Below, one piece after another: positions 1 through 11,599 of a stretch of 64,000 nt of DNA. The position numbers and the translations under genes were made by a program. Each line of letters starts with the position of its first letter. Within the stretch, counting starts at the first letter, position 1. Source of the DNA: Monosporascus cannonballus (Eukaryota; Ascomycota; Sordariomycetes; Xylariales); NCBI GenBank assembly GCA_004154925.1, contig QJNS01000006.1:620001-684000 (forward strand), read 5' to 3'. The notes under the pieces are model-generated. The model saw only the letters and a program-made list of their open reading frames with translations. It did no database searches and was not told where the DNA came from.

Positions 1-3000
1 CGTCTTCCAGTGGCGGCAATGCCCAGAATTTCGGGGTGCGTTCCAAAGCATTGGCGACACCAGTTCGCACACTGGGTGTCTTCACCGGCCAAGGAGCTCA
101 GTGGCCAACCATGGGGAGAGAGCTGGTCCTCCACTCTATATACTGCAGGGAGCTTGTCCGTCAACTAGATGGGATGCTTCAAAATTTGCCTGAGGCGGAG
201 CGGCCGGAGTGGTCATTGATGGATGAACTCACATGCGATGCTCCCCAGTCGCGACTCGACTCTGCTGTCATTGCACAACCGCTCTGCACCGTTGTCCAAA
301 TAATGCTCTATGATCTCCTGATGAGCTCAGGTGTCAACTTCCAAGCAGTCGTTGGCCATTCATCAGGCGAAATTGCCGCGGCCTACGCGGCGGGCTACCT
401 CATTCGAGAAGATGCCGTCAAGGTTGCCTATTACCGAGGCTACTTCACCAGCCTGACACCGTCTGACCGACCTGGCGCTATGATGGCCGTTGGGACCTCC
501 GCAGACGATGCCAACGAGCTGTGCAGCCTGTCCATATTCAAGGGCCGCCTGGCTGTCGCGGCTATCAACTCGCCCTCCAGTGTCACAGTTTCCGGCGACC
601 GCGACGCTATCGAACAGGCCAAGGAGGTCCTTGAAGATGAGAAAAAGTTTGCAAGGATACTCAAAGTCGACAAGGCGTATCACTCTTCCCACATGTACCC
701 ATGTGCAGAGGGATACCTCGAGGCACTGAGGAGATCTGAGATCCACCCTCTGTCAGGAAGAGATGACTGCATTTGGTATTCTAGCACCCAGGAGAACAGA
801 CAAGTGCATGGGCGTGAAGATCTTGCAGGGCAATACTGGGCAGACAACATGGTCCAACCAGTTCTTTTCTCGCATGCTCTTCAGGCTGCTGCTGCTGCAG
901 GGGATCCCTTTGATTTCGCCATAGAGGTTGGGCCTCATCCAACGCTCAAGGGACCTGCACTGCAAACCCTTCAGGAGACTCACAAAGACACGCTTCCCTA
1001 TACCGGCCTCTTGCATCGTGGCAAGGACGATGTCCACTCCTTCTCCGATGCTCTGGGCTACCTTTGGTCTCAATTTGCTCCATCGGTCGTGGATTTCCGA
1101 GCCTTTGATACATTGGCGTCGCGATGCGAGAATAGAAATATGATGTACAATCTACCCACATATCATTGGGATCACGACAATATCTTTTGGCACAAATCTC
1201 GTGCAACAAAGGCCTTCCTCAATCAAAGGACCATTCCTCACCCTCTACTCGGTACCAGAACGACGGATGTTATGGAGGAGCAGATTCGATGGAGGAATCA
1301 TCTCCTACTGAGCGAACTTCCTTGGATTCGAGGTCATCAGCTTCAGGGACAGGTCATCTACCCAGCCACGGCATACCTTTCCACCGCCGTGGAAGCTGCC
1401 ATGTTCCTGGTCCCAGAGGGAGTAAATGCCAGTGTAATTGATGTTCAAGACTTCAACCTTGGGAAGCCTCTCGTTTTCGGGGAAGACGGTGCTGGAATCG
1501 AAACCGTCTTCACACTGAGCGATATATCCAAGGGCGATGACAAGACGTATTCCGCTTCCTTCATCTATCACGCATCTAACAATGCAGACGCCGAGCACCT
1601 CTCAACTCACGCTACCGGCAGAGTCATTGTCACAACCGGCGAAACATCTTCACACTGGCTGCCATCGCAGGACAAGGATCCTCCGAATCTGGTTACCATC
1701 CCCGAGGATCGCTTCTACAACTCCTTGGAAACTGTAGGATATGGCTACAGTGGATACTTTAAGGCAATGTCATCTATCAAGAGGAAACTGAACTTCTCGT
1801 CCTCCAAGATCCGAGTGCCTCCACAAGACGAGGAACCCGGGAAGATGCTGCTCCATCCAGCTCTGTTGGACACTGCCTTGCAGGGAATCTTTTTGGCATA
1901 CTGCTGGCCGGGCGATGGTAGCCTCAACCAACTTCGCGTTCCAACTGGAATCCAGAGTTGCCGCGTTAATGTCGGCCTTTGCCAGCAATGCCTCGTGCCT
2001 GACATAGACGTGTCGTCGTGTTCCCAGCTGACGGGAAACCCTCTAGCTACGAAGAATCTCAACGGAGACGTGGAGATCTCCACTGATGATGGGACCTGTC
2101 TGGTTCAGATGGAAGGGTTGAAAGTTGTCTCCTTCGCTGGGCAAACCGCGGACGCAGATCGTGCTATCTTCACCGAGTACGTTTGGGATGTGTTGGCTCC
2201 CAATTGTGAGCGTGCCATGGGCGGGAGGAGAGCGACTGCAGAGGACTACGATCTTGCTTACGCCATAGAGAGAGTCTCCGTTTATTATATGAAGCAGTTG
2301 GTCACTCTTTTCCCGGAAGCGCTTCGCAGCACCATGGACCTGGAGTGGCACTTTATTTGTCTCTTCAACTTCGTCGCCGACGTGCTTTCTGTCGCAAAAG
2401 CGACGCCGCTATTGCATTGCTAGCAATAGCGTTATATGGGGTCACATTCTTAGCTGTGACACTTTCGACTACCGAAGCTGGCCAAAGAAAAACTGCCAAG
2501 AAGGAGTGGTTGCAAGATAGCGCAGCTGATATTGAAAGGATCAAAGCCAAGTAAGCGCTCATACATGGGGCGAAACTCAGTCGCGAAGATGCTGATCATT
2601 GTTCAGATATGCACACACGGTGGGCATGCAGCTCGCTCAGGCCGTGGGTGACAACTTGCCTGCTGTGCTTCGAGGCGAAACAACCATGCTGGAGCACTTA
2701 ACCAAGGACAACCTGTTAGATCGTTTCTATGAAGTTGGGCTTGGCCTGAAAGAATTCTCAGGCTACCTCGGAAAGACCGTGGAGCAAGTCGTCCATCGCC
2801 ATCCTCGTATGAAGATGCTTGAAATAGGTAAGGAAACCAAACGTCTTCCTTATGGTGAGTTTCAACTGAACGTTATGTTAGGAGCTGGGACTGGTGGTGC
2901 CACCAAGGTCATCATGGGAGGCATCGGTCGTGCATTTTCCTCATATACCTACACCGATATCTCTCCCAATTTCTTTGAGACTGCTTCAGAAGTATTCGCC

Positions 3001-5229
3001 TCCGTTGCAGATAAGATGATATTCAAGACTTTCGATGTAGAAAAGGACGTTGTGCAGCAAGGTTACGAAGAGCATTCATACGACCTCGTGGTTGCTTCTT
3101 TGGTTCTTCATGCGACCACGAATCTGAAGCGAACCCTGACCAATACTCGCCGGCTACTGAAACCCGGTGGTTACCTCATCATCCAAGAGGTTTGCAACAA
3201 CGAACCCTCCAGAACTGGGTTTATGATGTGCGCTTTGCCAGGCTGGTGGCTGGGTCAAGACGATGGCAGGAAGCTGTCACCGTGTGTCTCAACGCCCGAG
3301 TGGCATGATCTGCTCGTCCAGACAGGCTTCTCCGGTGTCGATTCTGCTACGCATGAGCTGGACTCGGTTCCCTTTCAACTCGCCGTCATTGTCTCTCAGG
3401 CCATCGACGATCGTACCTCCTTACTCCGCGAACCTCTCGCTCTGGTCGGATACGACGCACCCGTGGATGAGCCCTGGGACTTGCTGCTTATTGGAGGCCA
3501 AACCGTGAAATCAACTCAGCTCATCGAGCAAATTGTTGGTCTGATCCGGTCCCCCAGCGTAACGCATACAATTGTCAAGACTATCGACGACATTGATGGC
3601 GCCAAAATCTCACCTACAACAGCCATCGTGTGCCTTGAGGATCTGGATGAACCAGTCTTCAAGGGAATATCGGAAAGGATGCTAGAGGGCCTGAAGAGGC
3701 TTTTTGAAACACAAAGAACAGTCCTATGGGTCACGCAAGGGTGCAGATCAGCAGATCCATACATGAACATGTCGGTCGGGCTTGGGCGGACTTTGATTCT
3801 GGAAAATCCCGACCTGGTCTTGCAATTCCTCGACCTGGAAACTGGTGTCGAGCCAGATCCCCGACAAATCCTCGAAGCACTGCTGCGCCTACGACAGAGT
3901 GATAGGTGGGACAAGGAAGGAAAGTTTGACAATGTGCTGTGGACAAACGAGCACGAGCTAGCCTACGACGACGAAGAACTTTGCCTTTCTCGTGTCCACC
4001 TTGCCCAGCCTCTCAACAATAGATTCAACGCATCCAAACGAACGGTGCTCGAGACGAAGAACCTGCAAACCGTCCCGCTGAGCCTCTCTCTTGGGCCGTC
4101 GTTGAAGCATTGTCTTGTTTTGGACGATGCTCTCGCAGCTAGGATGCTCAGCTCACCACAGGCAATGAAGCTTGACTCCGAGATGCTCATCACTTTTGAT
4201 GCCTGATCGTGCGACACCTCTTGCGTCATACTTGATTCTTGGTACCACCACAGGAGCGGTGGAGAAAACAGTCGTCGCAATTTCAGAGAACAACGGTTCA
4301 TATGCTTTAGTCTCGTCCGAAAAAGTACTGGACATTGAACTTCCTGCAGGCAAAGAGTCACTGCTGTTGTCTCACCTTGACAATCAATTGCAGGTCGACA
4401 ACATGCTGTCAATCTGTGAGAAAGGCTCTGTTCTGGCCATCCACGAGCCCCATCCGGACCTTGCATCAATCATCGTCGAGCGCGGCTCAATCGCAAATAT
4501 CCATGTGTGCATCACATCAACGTCCTCTGCGGACAGCTCGTGGACAGAGATTGATGCCTACTCCCCCAGGAGTGTCGTCAAGTCCTTGTTGCCTCCAAAC
4601 ATTTCAATCTTTATTGACTGCTCCGCGGGCGGCCAAGGCCAGCGAGCCGGTTCTTTGATTGCATCATGTCTACCCCAGACATGCCTCAAGACGACAGTTG
4701 CTAGCCTTCCGTCACTGCGACGCATTCGCGGCTTCTCTGTTGCCGACTTGCACCAGAAGCTCAAGACCGTACTGCAAAGAGCTTTGAAGGAAGTCGCTGC
4801 AGCCAGAAGCTCAACAAATACATTGCCTCTGATCCGAGTGGATCAGTTGGTCGACGGCTCTTCGGTTGCTCCTCCACCAGCACCGGCTATTGTGGATTGG
4901 AGCACCACTACCGAGGTTCCTGTCCAGATATCTACAGTCGACAGTCATATTACCATCAAGGGTGACAGAACATATGTCTTTTTCGGACTAACGAGTGATT
5001 TAGCCCAGTCTATCTGTGACTGGATGGTGACTCACGGAGCCCGGAACATTATACTAACAAGCCGCAATCCAAAGATCGATGCCAAGTGGAAAAAGCTTCT
5101 GACGGAAGCTGGAGTCAGGGTTGAAGTCTTTTCAAAGTAAGATCTGGTCATTGGCAAAATCCAATTAACGGGAAAAGCTAACAAGGTTGCAGCGACATCA
5201 CCGACAAAGAGGCCCTGTCTAAGAATTGA
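1..5229 (+). pseudogene. Highly reducing PKS / PKS-NRPS hybrid, PKS part, decayed and 3' truncated
   Basis: Polyketide synthase remnant. The coding frame is already open at base 3, so the KS region lies upstream of the window. Domain order: acyltransferase (GQGAQWP; GHSSG nucleophile elbow at 354-368), dehydratase (from about 1230, HPLLG and GHQLQGQ), C-methyltransferase (about 2600-3300, SAM loop GAGTGG after an intron), a linker region, then the start of a ketoreductase (GLTSDLAQSICDWMVTHGAR, about 4990-5050). No ER is seen between MT and KR; this order and the KR sequence resemble PKS-NRPS hybrids. Introns inferred at 2551-2606, 2828-2881 (54 nt, so read-through is open) and 5137-5192. Lesions: a 72-bp insertion at 2390-2461, a 1-nt frameshift near 4204 (stop at 4204-4206), and loss of homology after about 5223, so most of KR, ACP and any NRPS part are missing. 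The product is unknown. The family assignment is firm; its non-functional state is inferred from the lesions. Confidence 0.88.
2390..2461. mobile_element. 72-bp mini-LTR/MITE-like insertion inside the PKS gene
   Basis: Insertion flanked by the direct repeat CTTTC (2385-2389 and 2462-2466). It starts TGTCGCA and ends TGTGACA, imperfect inverted termini (6 of 7) in the TG...CA form of LTRs. Inside are two hairpins: GTCGC-AAAA-GCGAC (2391-2404) and GCTATTGC/GCAATAGC (2408-2430). The flanking PKS frames differ by exactly the 77 nt of insert plus one repeat copy, so this single event explains the frame break. The unit is very short for an LTR; a miniature LTR or MITE-like element are both possible. 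Confidence 0.75.
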
Positions 5230-5558
5230 GACAGAAGGTGAGGCTACCCTGCAAAGATTTGTATGGGAAAACGTTCAGGGGAGACTCAAGGTGTGTCACA
5301 GAAGATAGAATTAACTATATTCCAGCTATGGAAGCCCAACAACAGCTGGGGAAATTCAGGGCTATATATATATGTGAAAAAATGGCTTATTAGGCTTTAT
5401 CATTCTATTATTAGTCAGTATTTTCCATTATTAATCAAATGGAAAGCTTTGGAAGACTTTGGAAGACTTTTGGAAGTCTTAAAGTTTTTTGCCATCTTCA
5501 CCACCTCGAATAGGGGTAGACCCACTTTTCCGGAGTTAAAACTCCGAATTCCTAGACA
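5230..5558. mobile_element. AT-rich transposon-like fragment between two truncated genes
   Basis: AT-rich stretch with imperfect repeats of GGAAGACTTT (5450-5480), a palindromic GGAGTTAAAACTCC (5532-5545) and no conserved gene. It lies exactly between the truncated PKS and the point where the POT transporter relic loses homology. The wording resembles ends of fungal Tc1/mariner-pogo elements, but I could not identify both termini or a TA duplication, so the class is a guess. Confidence 0.3.
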
Positions 5559-6100
5559 TACTCCAATGCGGTCGGAAGATACGTGACGAATAATATGATG
5601 CATCCCGCAACGGCAAGACTATCCATCCTCAGCTTCCAACTCCCAAGCAATCTGATAGCCATGCAAGTTCCACTTACGCGAGACTGATGAGCATAGTATT
5701 ATATCCACCAATCCACGCATCAGATATGATTGCGAACGGCAAAGATGCCAAGTACTGAAAGAACAAGAAGGCATTCTGGATCGTGGTTGCTGTAGCCTAA
5801 CCGAGCCCAAAGGCGCCTGGGAGCAGGGCGTTGCCGCGCGGGTTCTTAAGATAGTTTTCTTTCGACGATTAGCAACTGGTAGCATCTGGAAGTAGTGAGA
5901 CTCACGCCATGCCACAGTAATACCGAATCGAGCCAGCTGTGATGCCACCCCGGTGAGCGTCAATAATCAGGCAGTGTTGGGGATCTCATGGACTTCGTGG
6001 ATAAGGGTTTGGATTTCTTCCCCGGTCGCGTCCCTTGGAAGTAACTCTTCGTCTTTTGTTATTATTTGGGCTAATGTTTCCGTATTGGATGATGCTTGAG
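5559..6100 (-). pseudogene. POT/PTR2-family peptide transporter, N-terminal relic
   Basis: Relic of a proton-coupled oligopeptide transporter (POT family, plasma membrane). On the minus strand, frames in turn give TGEEIQTLIHEVHEIP, then the TM1-TM2 signature GNALLPGAFGLG, ATTIQNAFLFFQYLASLPFA and IISDAWIGGYNTMLISLA, a valid donor at 5677-5676, an acceptor at 5620-5619, and a second exon reading AGCIILFVTYLPTALEY before homology stops near 5558. Two in-frame stops (in the N-terminal part and TAG after AFGLG) and frame changes show decay. Only about the first 120 of the usual 550-600 residues remain. Downstream it abuts the AT-rich transposon-like stretch; on the other side of that lies the truncated PKS. 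The family call rests on motif recognition. Confidence 0.7.
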
Positions 6101-6687
6101 TGCCTGGGGTTGGGGAGCGAGAGAGCAGAGGCAGGCCCTGTAAGAAACGAGGCGGTACGCCGCTCTGGAAAGGGGCGAAACTACGTTCGTTACCCGTGTG
6201 CCTTGGCAACCCGATTGTGCAATCGGGGTGTGATGGATGGCTTTGGACCCGACGAGTCAGGGGACCACACCAGGTCCCGCTTCTGTCTGCAAGGCTTGCC
6301 AACGTTACATTAATACAACATTGACAGACGCCTGAAATCTAGAATCGATATTGCTTTCTTAGGGCAACAGGAACCGCCAACCTGCATAAGTAAGATAAAG
6401 CAAATGTTACCATGATGTTGCGCCCATGTGAACCCTTCCTAGCTATTTGGAACGGACATTCCCCACCGGCTCGCGCAGATAAGGCGATGTAACCTAAGCC
6501 CGGGACACAGGGGACCCAATTGATATGCGACAAAAGAATGCTAGGTTAAGAGCACGTCGGGTTGTAACGACATGGCAGGCTACGGAAACTATTCTTTTTT
6601 GGCACATTCCCCGTGCTTCGAGTTACGTCGTATAGATCAACCCTTCCACTTGCTCCCGTGTGAGCGATGAGACCTTTGGCACCCTCC
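6101..6687. other. Intergenic, no gene recognised
   Basis: Lies between the transporter relic and the 3' end of the hydrolase relic. Short overlapping ORFs on both strands look random. It may hold the degraded 5' region of the transporter gene, but no homology is visible. Confidence 0.4.
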
Positions 6688-7644
6688 CTATCCCAAGAGG
6701 AACGTCCTCAGATGCGTCATGTACTTCTCCCTTTGGTCGACGTGAGAAAAATGGCAAGCATTGTCGAGTGTCACCCATTTCACCTTCCGAATGTGGTCGA
6801 AGAAGGGTTGCATAGCAACATCCTGCGCTTCATCATCTGCCCCGTTCAACAGAAGCGTAGGAGCTTCGATTCTATCCAATAATGGTATACACGACCAGTG
6901 ACGGAGGGAGCCGGAAATGTACAGTTCGCTTGGGCCGTACCTAATATTATCGTTAGCTTGTGAACGAGAATAAGATGAAGTCGACTTACATAGTGCCGTA
7001 CGTGGTCGGATCTTTTGCGAACCACTCCAGAGCGGCTTGGACTTCTTCCGCTGGCCAAGGTCTTGCTAGGCAAAGGTGTCTTTTATAGAAGACCTCCACA
7101 GCAGCCTCGTATTCCGGGCTTTCGAAGTCCTTCTTCTCTTCTGCGCGGTCCAAGACATCCTGTACGTCCTTGGGAAGTTTTTCTCTCAAGGCGGTGATAC
7201 CGACACGCCATACCTGCATACTTGCCAGACTATTTGATATGACAAGACGTCGAAGATTTTTGCTTGACGACGTTGCTGCCCATTCAGCCGCAAGCATCCC
7301 GCCCCAGGAATGGCCGTATACATCGATAGGTCGGTTGTCTAGGCTGAGGTGAGTGATAAGGTTGTCGAGCTCTCATTTGAATAAATCAATGGACCAGAAC
7401 GATTCATCACGGCTTTGTCCCGTAGATGCGTTGATCGCCCATTGCCGATTTGGTCATAAAAGATAAGGGGCACAGACGGCGAAAGATGTGTTAAGGGGGG
7501 CATGTAGTCGTGACACGCACCAGGCCCTCCATGCAATATGACCAATGGTGTCTTAGATTCTTCGAGGTCACCGACAACCATGTACCAAGTTTGACATGGT
7601 TTCGGTAGACCGGCAACGTGGAATTCCACGAAACCTTCAGTCAT
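6688..7644 (-). pseudogene. Proline iminopeptidase-like alpha/beta hydrolase (S33), frameshift plus stop
   Basis: Alpha/beta-hydrolase of the proline iminopeptidase / L-amino-acid amidase group, cytosolic, cleaving N-terminal residues or amides. ATG at 7644 opens MTEGFVEFHVAGLPKPCQTW. The oxyanion-hole motif HGGPG is present, then the nucleophile elbow GHSWGG (Ser), and near the C-terminus GADDEAQ (candidate acid) and NACHFSHVDQ (His). One intron, 6941-6989, joins TTYGTM to YGPSELY in phase. Two lesions: a frame change at about 7405-7415 after LRDKA, and an in-frame TGA at 7373-7375 between DLF-K and ELDNL. All catalytic motifs survive, so inactivation is recent or these are sequence errors. 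Length without lesions is about 300 aa, normal for the family. Confidence 0.8.
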
Positions 7645-9621
7645 GGTCACGGTGCGAAACAGTAAAAAAGGTCGGTTTGAGTCGAAGTTAGGAGGGACAA
7701 GTCAGAAGGGTGAGATGGAACATATCGAGGAAGAATACGGAGCGGTAGTCTTTATTGATATAGCTACGGACCTAGGTAGAGGTAAGGAGGTAGACATGGG
7801 GGTAAGATACATAATTAATCCATCCACCGCCTTTTCGATTGCATGCGCATTTTTCGGCACTTCAGGATCTGACATGTAGCCACCTAATTACTTATGTAAC
7901 CCGCTGGCTAGACGCGTACCCGCTGTATCCTTCACTGTATTCTTTTGGGTTGCAGCGAGATATGAGTTTGCTGCCTCGTTTCTGACTCCTGTCTTTAGAG
8001 TTACATAGAGAAAGGGAGAAAGCCAGCTGGAACATGTTATCCGATGCAGGGGGTAGCATTAAGCAACCAACTCTATCTTGGCATAACTGGCTTAAGAGCG
8101 GGCCAGCCCGACCCATGCTGATCGAATCCGGTTAGACAGGGATACATAGAGTGCATCATTTTCTAAAACCTGTTCTGTTTCTCACAGTGTGGCCCACTCC
8201 TATCTACCCGCTACAGGAGTCAAAACCTTGAGGCCGTACGTTACGGTCTGAAATCAGTGGGACCTGTCTCGCCCGAATAGAACCACCAGGAGCCCGTGAC
8301 GGGAGCGGTCGTTACTAACATGAACTCGAGCTTTTCAACCATGACGTGAAAGGAAGTCGACTTATTAACAGGTCACACCACCGCCAGCAAGCAGTGAGGC
8401 AAAAGGATGCTGCCTAGGGAGTACGGATATAGAATTGGCGCCTGTTACTGCAGCTTTCCAGCAGGCGCACCTCTGTGGTTATAGGGGGCGCTTCTTATGG
8501 GGTGTTCACAACGAGGAATGACTGGAGGTTCTAGCATGACGCCTTGTAGTCCGGCTGCACATCACTACCAGTGTGTGTTAGACGTGACCTAGGGGTGTCT
8601 CTTGTGAGCAGTATCGCCTTTTATTGGAATCTTCCCAGACGGAAGCATCACCTGTTATATATCTTACAGTGATATTCCATCTCAAGGCATATATGAGAAC
8701 AAGCGTACGCAATTTCTGGTGTGTAACTGCAACCCTAGTTTAAATCTTTTGGTCTTCGACGAGTGACAGCTTTGTACTCATGCTCGTCCTTACTGAGCTC
8801 GTAACGGAATCGAAATGCCCCGGAGAGCGCCTGATACTTGCTAGTTCAAGCCTTTAGTAGCTTTAATACAATGCTGTTAATGAGCCCATACTGGCCTTAT
8901 TGTCACAAATCTGGAGGGAGGGAAAAACAATGACCTCGCCAGACTTATTGCCGGACTGAGCAAGAGCTATCCATACACAATAAGTTTCATTCAACGCAGC
9001 CTAGAAAATGAAGCTACCGCTCAAGCCGCAGGCAGTAGCAACTTTCCAGTATATACCTCAAAGGTACCCGCTTGCTTCTGTATGTTCTGCGTTCAAGCCC
9101 GCTGCATACAGAGGCAGTGCCTCGTCTATATTTATCTCATTTCGCAATAAAAATTACAGCGCGCAGTGAAGAGATCCTCGAGTGGAAGGAGGATCACAAG
9201 TCAATCATAAAGATCTCGTCACTTATTGATCTCATGAAGTGTTATTACTGCCTGCCACGGCAACAACAAAAAGCGGAGACCAACCACAAACTTTGAACTC
9301 ATCCTTCAGCAGACTCAGGTGAAGTGGTGTGCTCAGAGTTTTTTACTCAGTTCGGATCGCCCAATAGTGCCTAGCCATACCCGACTATCAACAACTCTTA
9401 TATGACACTCAGGGTTATTGGCAGACCCGAGGTAAGACCACAGGAGTTGATGCCTACAGCAACCCCTTTTTCGACGTGTGAACTTTGGCACGAATAAAAG
9501 CGCCCTCCACCCTGACATTTTTCAAGCCCTGCTTATCATATTCCTTGTCTAATATCTCCCTCAGGTTTTGAAACGCACTATCGTAGTGTCCCAACGCTCC
9601 GTGTTCACTGTTGCACCCTTG
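7645..9621. other. Long intergenic region
   Basis: About 2 kb without a supportable gene. ORFs are at most 78 aa, occur on both strands and show no motif. The last 100-200 bases probably contain the promoter and leader of the kinase-like gene that follows. A CTCAG at 9560-9564 could be a 5' intron acceptor. Confidence 0.5.
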
Positions 9622-11220
9622 ATGATGCCCGGCCTGATGCCAAACCCAATTATGGCCGGTGACAATGGGCCTAACAAAGGGTTCGAGGATGATATTGACT
9701 CTTTATTCGGCGATGGGAAAACATATGATGATATCGACTTCGACAACTTCTTTCCTGAAGATGACTATTCCCGGGATAAGTTGCTGGCAAGCAAGGCAAT
9801 CTCAGGCCGCCTGGAGGATATCCGCTCAGACACAGTCACTCTGGCCACAACAGCTTCCTCGGTAACCATCTGCCCGTACAAGGAAAACTACCAGCACGGC
9901 CTTGGGTGGGCAAGGGACACCTTTTCCCTAACTCCTATTTGGACAGTCGTGCCAACAATCGAATCCATCATCCGGACTCTCCAGGGGAGAATCGGTCCGG
10001 ATAAGACATACCATGTCAAGCATTGGAGAGACGGGCCCTATAACAAGTTCTACCTTGTCACTTACGATGAAAGTCACTTTGTCCTTAAAATCACTCTACC
10101 GATATGGCCGACGCTCAAGACTGAGAGCGAAGTCGCTACGCTGGCCTGGGTCCATAACAACACCGAACTGCCTGTTCCTAAGGTGAAATATTACGATTCC
10201 TCGCGAGACAACCCAATTGGCTTCGAATGGATCTTAATGGACCGGATGCAGGGACAACCGCTTGCTGAATGTTGGGACAGCATGAGTGACGGGTCGCTTC
10301 AGCGCCTCATCTCGCAAATTGCAAAGTACACGGCGGCTTCTTTCAAAAAGCAGTTCAATGGAGGCATAGGCAATATTTACCCACCTGCACCCGAATCTGA
10401 CAACACTGAGCCACGGCTAGGGGAGTTGGTATGGATGCCCTTCTTTTGGGGAGAGCGCGGCTACCTCGAGTACCCGCGTGGGCCTTTTCACAACGCTCAT
10501 GAGTGGAACGAAACCCGCCTACGGTTTTCCTATTCGAATCTGTCCACAGCCATGCAGTTCATGCGGAGAGGATACGACGAGAAGCGAGATTGGCGCCATG
10601 GTGCTCGTATGCTGGAGCTCATCAATCGGGTTAGAAATCTCGGTCACAAATTCTTTCCCAACTATCCCCGCCCCGATGCTACCTATGAGCAAAGAAAAGG
10701 CGAAAAGCGACCATCCGCACCGGTACCCGAGCCCACAATGCTCTGGCACGACAACCTATCCCTCGACAACATATTGGTCAAAGACGGCGTACTCATGGGC
10801 GTCCTAGACTGGGAATGTGTTTCGTGTCTCCCCTTGCACCAAGCCTGTCACTTGCCGGCTTTCTTCCAGATGAAGGGCGCCGCCGACACCGAGCTGCCGT
10901 ACACTGCGCCGGACGAGTATTCATATCTGGATGACGAGGCCTTCGAGCTCCCGGTGCTCAGCTCTTTCTACAGGGACACGAGGCAATATGAGATAAGCGC
11001 ATGTCGTAGGATTTTCTTCGATGAGATGAAGTGGCTATCCCCCGGTTGGCTCCAGATGTATCGGCAGACCGCAGATCAAAAGGATTTCGAGGCGGCAGTG
11101 CAACATTGTGATAACGAGTTTGCCTATAAGCTGGTCGAGAAGTGGGTGGACGCCATGGAAAAGGGGGTGGCACCAGGCGACATCTCTCCTAGGCTGCATG
11201 AGCAGCTATATTCTGATTGA
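9622..11220 (+). CDS. APH/choline-kinase-like phosphotransferase family protein
   Basis: Protein of about 532 aa of the fungal APH-type phosphotransferase family (kinase-like fold; true substrates unknown). I chose the ATG at 9622 (MMPGLMPNP); a second ATG at 9652 (MAGDNG) is also possible, and the open frame extends upstream only through a TTG. Visible are an acidic N-terminal segment (DDIDSLFGDG), a nucleotide-binding lobe with VLKITLP (candidate Lys) and ESEVATL (candidate Glu), the ELPVPKV hinge, then the catalytic loop WHDNLSLDNILV and the metal-binding GVLDWECV. Family members usually show H-x-D in the loop; here the third position is Asn. No intron is needed. The C-terminal part (LPAFFQ, then EAAVQHCDNEFAYKLVEKWV) is typical of the large fungal subgroup. 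Intact; no neighbour suggests a pathway. Confidence 0.85.
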   Translation: MMPGLMPNPIMAGDNGPNKGFEDDIDSLFGDGKTYDDIDFDNFFPEDDYSRDKLLASKAISGRLEDIRSDTVTLATTASSVTICPYKENYQHGLGWARDTFSLTPIWTVVPTIESIIRTLQGRIGPDKTYHVKHWRDGPYNKFYLVTYDESHFVLKITLPIWPTLKTESEVATLAWVHNNTELPVPKVKYYDSSRDNPIGFEWILMDRMQGQPLAECWDSMSDGSLQRLISQIAKYTAASFKKQFNGGIGNIYPPAPESDNTEPRLGELVWMPFFWGERGYLEYPRGPFHNAHEWNETRLRFSYSNLSTAMQFMRRGYDEKRDWRHGARMLELINRVRNLGHKFFPNYPRPDATYEQRKGEKRPSAPVPEPTMLWHDNLSLDNILVKDGVLMGVLDWECVSCLPLHQACHLPAFFQMKGAADTELPYTAPDEYSYLDDEAFELPVLSSFYRDTRQYEISACRRIFFDEMKWLSPGWLQMYRQTADQKDFEAAVQHCDNEFAYKLVEKWVDAMEKGVAPGDISPRLHEQLYSD

Positions 11221-11599
11221 TAAAATCTTACGGGGTTTCTCACTGGGCACACAGGCAATTCAATAGGTTGTAGAACTTCATGTTTAGGTTGCTTTTATTT
11301 TAAGTAAGTCCCGACCGGCGCTTGAGTATTAGACCTTTCAGGTAACCCGCATGTACTTCGGAATCTTACCAGTCACGCTTCTTAAGACCACTTCGTAGCA
11401 AAATATCATTATTATCTTCATCACAGTTTCTACTATCACCATGTAGTCATCATGGTTGCAGTCCTTTAGAGCCCGTCCAGAAGTCTAGACTCCGTATCCG
11501 TGTATTCACCCTCATGATCATGGCATTCTGCCTCGTAGCTCGTGGGAGCCCCTCGTAAGCACTCTTGAAATCCGACAGTGTCAAATGCGTTTCACCGTC
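11221..11599. other. Convergent intergenic region
   Basis: Shared 3' flank of two convergent genes, about 380 bases, AT-richer than the genes. It probably carries both polyadenylation regions; nothing else seen. Confidence 0.4.

Noticed and set aside
363..1598. Several minus-strand ORFs of 87-127 codons opposite the AT and DH domains
   Set aside because: They are shadows of the PKS coding frame, whose motifs are unmistakable on the plus strand.
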